DNA from: Moritella sp. F3
Lineage (GTDB): Bacteria > Pseudomonadota > Gammaproteobacteria > Enterobacterales > Moritellaceae
Length of the DNA: 64,000 bases
Assembly (NCBI RefSeq): GCF_015082335.1
Contig: NZ_BLRL01000001.1
Location: forward strand, 62,001 to 126,000
Reading direction: 5' to 3'
Part shown: positions 61,390-64,000 of the stretch, in pieces
How positions within the stretch are numbered: position 1 is the stretch's first letter
Layout of the letters: the number at the start of each line of letters is the position of its first letter
Position numbers and translations under genes: made by a program
The notes under the pieces: model-generated
The model's database searches: none
The model's input: the letters and a program-made list of their open reading frames with translations, nothing else
What the model was told of the DNA's origin: nothing

Positions 61390-63306
61390 ATGAAAGTATT
61401 TTCTCTCTCTTTGTTTTTTCTCTCATGCTCAAGCTTTGCTACCTCACTTACTTGGGACCAACAAAGAGGCCTGTATACGCAAGCTGTCGACTTACAATCA
61501 CAAGATATGTGGCTAGAAGCGTTACAAAAAACAAAGCTTATCCCCGGGTACCCATTAACCTACTTGCTTGATTACAAACAGATAAAGGCGCATTTTAGCC
61601 GTGATAACTTGCTTGAAGTACAATCTTTTATAAAGGATAACCGTGATCGTCGTGCCAGTTATGATCTGCAGAGAAGTTACTTATATTACCTAGCAGAAAA
61701 CCAATATTGGGATGAGTACCTGTCTTTTTATCCGCGACTTCCTAAGTCAGTTGACTTGAAATGCTTTCATTTTCAGGCGCGATTAGCGAATGACCAAGCA
61801 GATGAAATTTGGACTGATGTGCAAAAAACCTGGTTAACGGGAACTTCCTTACCGAATGCCTGCGATAATGTTTTAGACTATTATCTTGATAATAAGCAAA
61901 TATCTCAGGAATTAATTTTTAAGCGATTTCACTTAGCTTATGTAAAGAATAAAACAGCCCTTATGTCCTATTTAATCACTTTGATGGACAAAGAAAATAA
62001 GCTGTTGGCCGAGCAGCTATATGCTTTGCATAAAACCCCGGCAACGTTATTAAACAATCCTCTATTTGAGAATGCTGCATCTAATGACTTTTTAGTCGCA
62101 AGCATTAAACGTCTTGCTAAAAAGGATATTGAGTTAGGCTTAAATGCATACCTTGATTATGAACGTAAACTCTCTTTAACATCAAAAGAGCAAGACAGTT
62201 TAAAAAAATATCTTATATCGCGCATTATGATCCGTGACGAAACAACGTTATTGCCTTGGTTAGATAAATCGCTTTCGACTTTAGGAGATGTATCATTAAC
62301 AGAGCGCAGGATCCGCTATGCGATTAGATTAAATAACTGGCCCGATATCGAGTATTGGCTAGCAAAGCTTAGCGAGACTAAGCCGCTGGCGAGTAAATGG
62401 CAGTATTGGCAAGCACGGGTATTGGAAAATAAACGACAACAGAATCAGGCCGATAAACTTTATCAAGCGATAGCGACTGAGCGTAATTATTACGGCTTTT
62501 TGGCTGCACAGAAATTAGGCTTGGATTACCAATTTAATCCTAATATCATCAACGAACAGCAACAAGACTTAGACCATCTTAAAGCACAGTTGGCACATAT
62601 TGATGAGTTGTATTTCCATCAGCATATGTACTTACTTAAACGCGAGTGGCGAGTCTTAATTAGTAATCAAAGTATCAACCTGCAAAGGCAGCTAGGTTTA
62701 TTTGCCTTCCAAAAAGGCTGGGCTCATCTTTCGGTCGTTGCCAGTATTCTTTCTAAAAGTTGGAGTGCTTTGAATATTCGTTTCCCTGCCGCTAAACCGC
62801 AATTGTTTTATGCTAATGCTGAACGATATGAACTAGATTCTAGTTATATCTACGCCATTACACGTCAGGAAAGCTCGTTTGATGAATTTGCCAATTCTCC
62901 GGTCGGCGCGAGAGGCTACATGCAACTGATGCCAGGAACAGCAAAAGATACTGCTCGTAAAATCGGCTTGAAAGGTTATAAGAAAAAAGCACAATTAACC
63001 GATGGCGATATCAATGTACAGTTAGGTACAGCCTATTTTGATGGCCTGCTTAAGCGTTATGAAGGGAATAGGGTACTTGCAACTGCGGCATATAATGCCG
63101 GTCCAAATCGCGTTGATCGCTGGCAAAGCAGCAAAGAAGGCAGAGCAGAACAAGCCTTAGCAATGGACAGTTGGGTTGAAGCAATTCCCTATAAAGAAAC
63201 CCGGCGTTATGTCAAAAATGTTTTAGTCTATAACGTTATCTATCAGCATATTTTAGATAAACCGCTTGAATTTCTTAAGCCTAAAGAGATCAACGCTCGA
63301 TTTTGA
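61390..63306 (+). CDS. slt: Soluble lytic transglycosylase Slt70
   Basis: 638 aa with signal peptide (LSLFFLSCSSFA). The alpha-helical U- and L-domains (about 20-450) form the doughnut, and the C-terminal SLT domain has the catalytic Glu in ITRQESSFDEFANSPVGARG, then YMQLMPGTAK and TAAYNAGPNRVDRW. Cleaves peptidoglycan with formation of 1,6-anhydro ends in the periplasm. Length fits E. coli Slt (645). The upstream leader has an inverted repeat that may pair with a strong Shine-Dalgarno. Confidence 0.93.
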   Translation: MKVFSLSLFFLSCSSFATSLTWDQQRGLYTQAVDLQSQDMWLEALQKTKLIPGYPLTYLLDYKQIKAHFSRDNLLEVQSFIKDNRDRRASYDLQRSYLYYLAENQYWDEYLSFYPRLPKSVDLKCFHFQARLANDQADEIWTDVQKTWLTGTSLPNACDNVLDYYLDNKQISQELIFKRFHLAYVKNKTALMSYLITLMDKENKLLAEQLYALHKTPATLLNNPLFENAASNDFLVASIKRLAKKDIELGLNAYLDYERKLSLTSKEQDSLKKYLISRIMIRDETTLLPWLDKSLSTLGDVSLTERRIRYAIRLNNWPDIEYWLAKLSETKPLASKWQYWQARVLENKRQQNQADKLYQAIATERNYYGFLAAQKLGLDYQFNPNIINEQQQDLDHLKAQLAHIDELYFHQHMYLLKREWRVLISNQSINLQRQLGLFAFQKGWAHLSVVASILSKSWSALNIRFPAAKPQLFYANAERYELDSSYIYAITRQESSFDEFANSPVGARGYMQLMPGTAKDTARKIGLKGYKKKAQLTDGDINVQLGTAYFDGLLKRYEGNRVLATAAYNAGPNRVDRWQSSKEGRAEQALAMDSWVEAIPYKETRRYVKNVLVYNVIYQHILDKPLEFLKPKEINARF

Positions 63307-63314
63307 TGTTGTCT

Positions 63315-64000
63315 TCATGAGCTAGACTTGTTCGATAATAAGGATAAGTCTAGCAAGTCTGAGCTTTTATTTAACTGCAACATCATAACGCCTGCAACCA
63401 ACAATACTATCCCGATAATAATAAAGCCTAAGGCTGTTATTTCTAAGTAACTTAACAGTGCAATAACGACGTAACTCAAGCTTTGCGCTAGTGTTGAAAA
63501 TAGCTTTAACCCACCTTCAACTCGTCCTCTTTCTTCCATTACAATGACATGATGCATCTTATTGGTTCTCGCAATACGATTATATGAATTGAAAAAACCA
63601 AGGACGATAGTCAGTAATATAATAAAAGTAGGGGAAAGATAAGATCCCATCAAAATAAGTATCATTGCCATCGCTAGAATCGATACTATCATGGCGTTTT
63701 CATGATCATAACGCGCCAAAAGCCATGCAATAAGAAATCCACTTAATAACGCTCCTAGGCCATAGCTCATCTTCCATGTAGCAAACCAACTACCGCTAAT
63801 ATCTTGTTCTGCAAAATAGATAGGCACAAGTTTTACCAGAAAAGTTAATACTGGATAAGATAAGCAAGACAATGCCAAGAATGTATAGAAACGTTTTTGT
63901 TTAGAAAATATGCCTTTACTTGCTATAAGTTGTTTAAAGAATGCTTCTTTCAATGATGGACTGAACTGGCGTTGGTAAGGCGTCGCTATGTAGCATAAGC
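63315..64000 (-). CDS. MFS transporter, C-terminal part, cut by window edge
   Basis: The frame is open to the right edge and has no good start there; a TTG at 63953 is internal. About 228 residues with six hydrophobic segments (e.g. FYTFLALSCLSYPVLTFLV, MIVSILAMAMILILMGSYL), preceded by a polar loop that fits the centre of a twelve-span MFS protein. Substrate unknown. Only nine bases lie between the convergent slt and this gene's stop. Confidence 0.8.
   Translation of the reverse strand, partial: LCYIATPYQRQFSPSLKEAFFKQLIASKGIFSKQKRFYTFLALSCLSYPVLTFLVKLVPIYFAEQDISGSWFATWKMSYGLGALLSGFLIAWLLARYDHENAMIVSILAMAMILILMGSYLSPTFIILLTIVLGFFNSYNRIARTNKMHHVIVMEERGRVEGGLKLFSTLAQSLSYVVIALLSYLEITALGFIIIGIVLLVAGVMMLQLNKSSDLLDLSLLSNKSSS

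Overview
The window looks like the chromosome of a marine, cold-adapted, AT-rich gammaproteobacterium near Moritella/Psychromonas/Vibrio. The organism call is inference. It rests on the fabA-lonH block, a Slt70 homologue, a Vibrio-type adenine riboswitch before a deaminase, VCR-like attC sites, PL14-type lyases and many sensory and envelope genes. No rRNA, tRNA or CRISPR array was seen.

Layout. (1) 1-9621: part of a P2/HP1-like prophage, cut by the left edge. It holds divergent terminase gpP, then scaffold O, capsid N, head completion L, tail completion R and S, a DUF2635 protein, Mu-like sheath and tube, a displaced gpM-type small terminase, an E/E' tail chaperone pair joined by a -1 frameshift, and the tape measure. 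Baseplate, fibre, U/D and lysis genes are absent from this stretch. (2) 9987-12900: three cassette-like genes (two DUF2971 proteins and a HEPN protein), each followed by a full or partial attC site, with no integrase nearby. This is a small CALIN. (3) 13065-22540: core genes fabA, lonH, yaiL-like and a Tim44-domain protein; then a serine protease with a GlyGly-CTERM-like tail, an L,D-transpeptidase convergent with lpp, a PilZ protein and a GGDEF/EAL protein. (4) 22649-28359: a SIMPL protein, two tandemly duplicated PL14-type lyase lipoproteins, a bestrophin-like channel and a DMT transporter. (5) 28440-31380: an AT-rich island with a ribbon-helix-helix protein and a tyrosine recombinase whose promoter overlaps a LexA-type box. 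(6) 31661-36946: TetR, an RND/MMPL transporter, a LolA-like protein and an outer-membrane protein, with two TetR-type palindromes; a candidate envelope export operon. (7) 37060-47785: MEKHLA protein, adenine riboswitch plus deaminase, alanine symporter, yejF-type ABC ATPase, alkB, a hydrolase, and a TetR/old yellow enzyme divergent pair with three tandem operators. (8) 47854-51930: an AraC regulator next to a YHS protein and a bufferin-type operon (DUF2282, DUF692, DUF2063, DoxX), with 12-bp tandem repeats between. (9) 52029-64000: alpha-amylase, chemoreceptor, acetyltransferases, a lipoprotein, DEAD-box helicase, tRNA-binding protein, HIT protein, Slt70 and the C-terminal part of an MFS transporter cut by the right edge.

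Logic. Envelope functions dominate: Lpp with its likely crosslinking enzyme, Slt70, the RND/LolA-like operon and the lyases. The accessory parts (prophage, cassettes, recombinase island, lyase duplication) hold most of the unusual signals. The best leads are the integrase-less cassette array beside a rearranged prophage, the SOS-type control of the recombinase, the bufferin operon with its repeat array, and the RND/LolA-like operon. All function calls come from motif reading; no database search was run.
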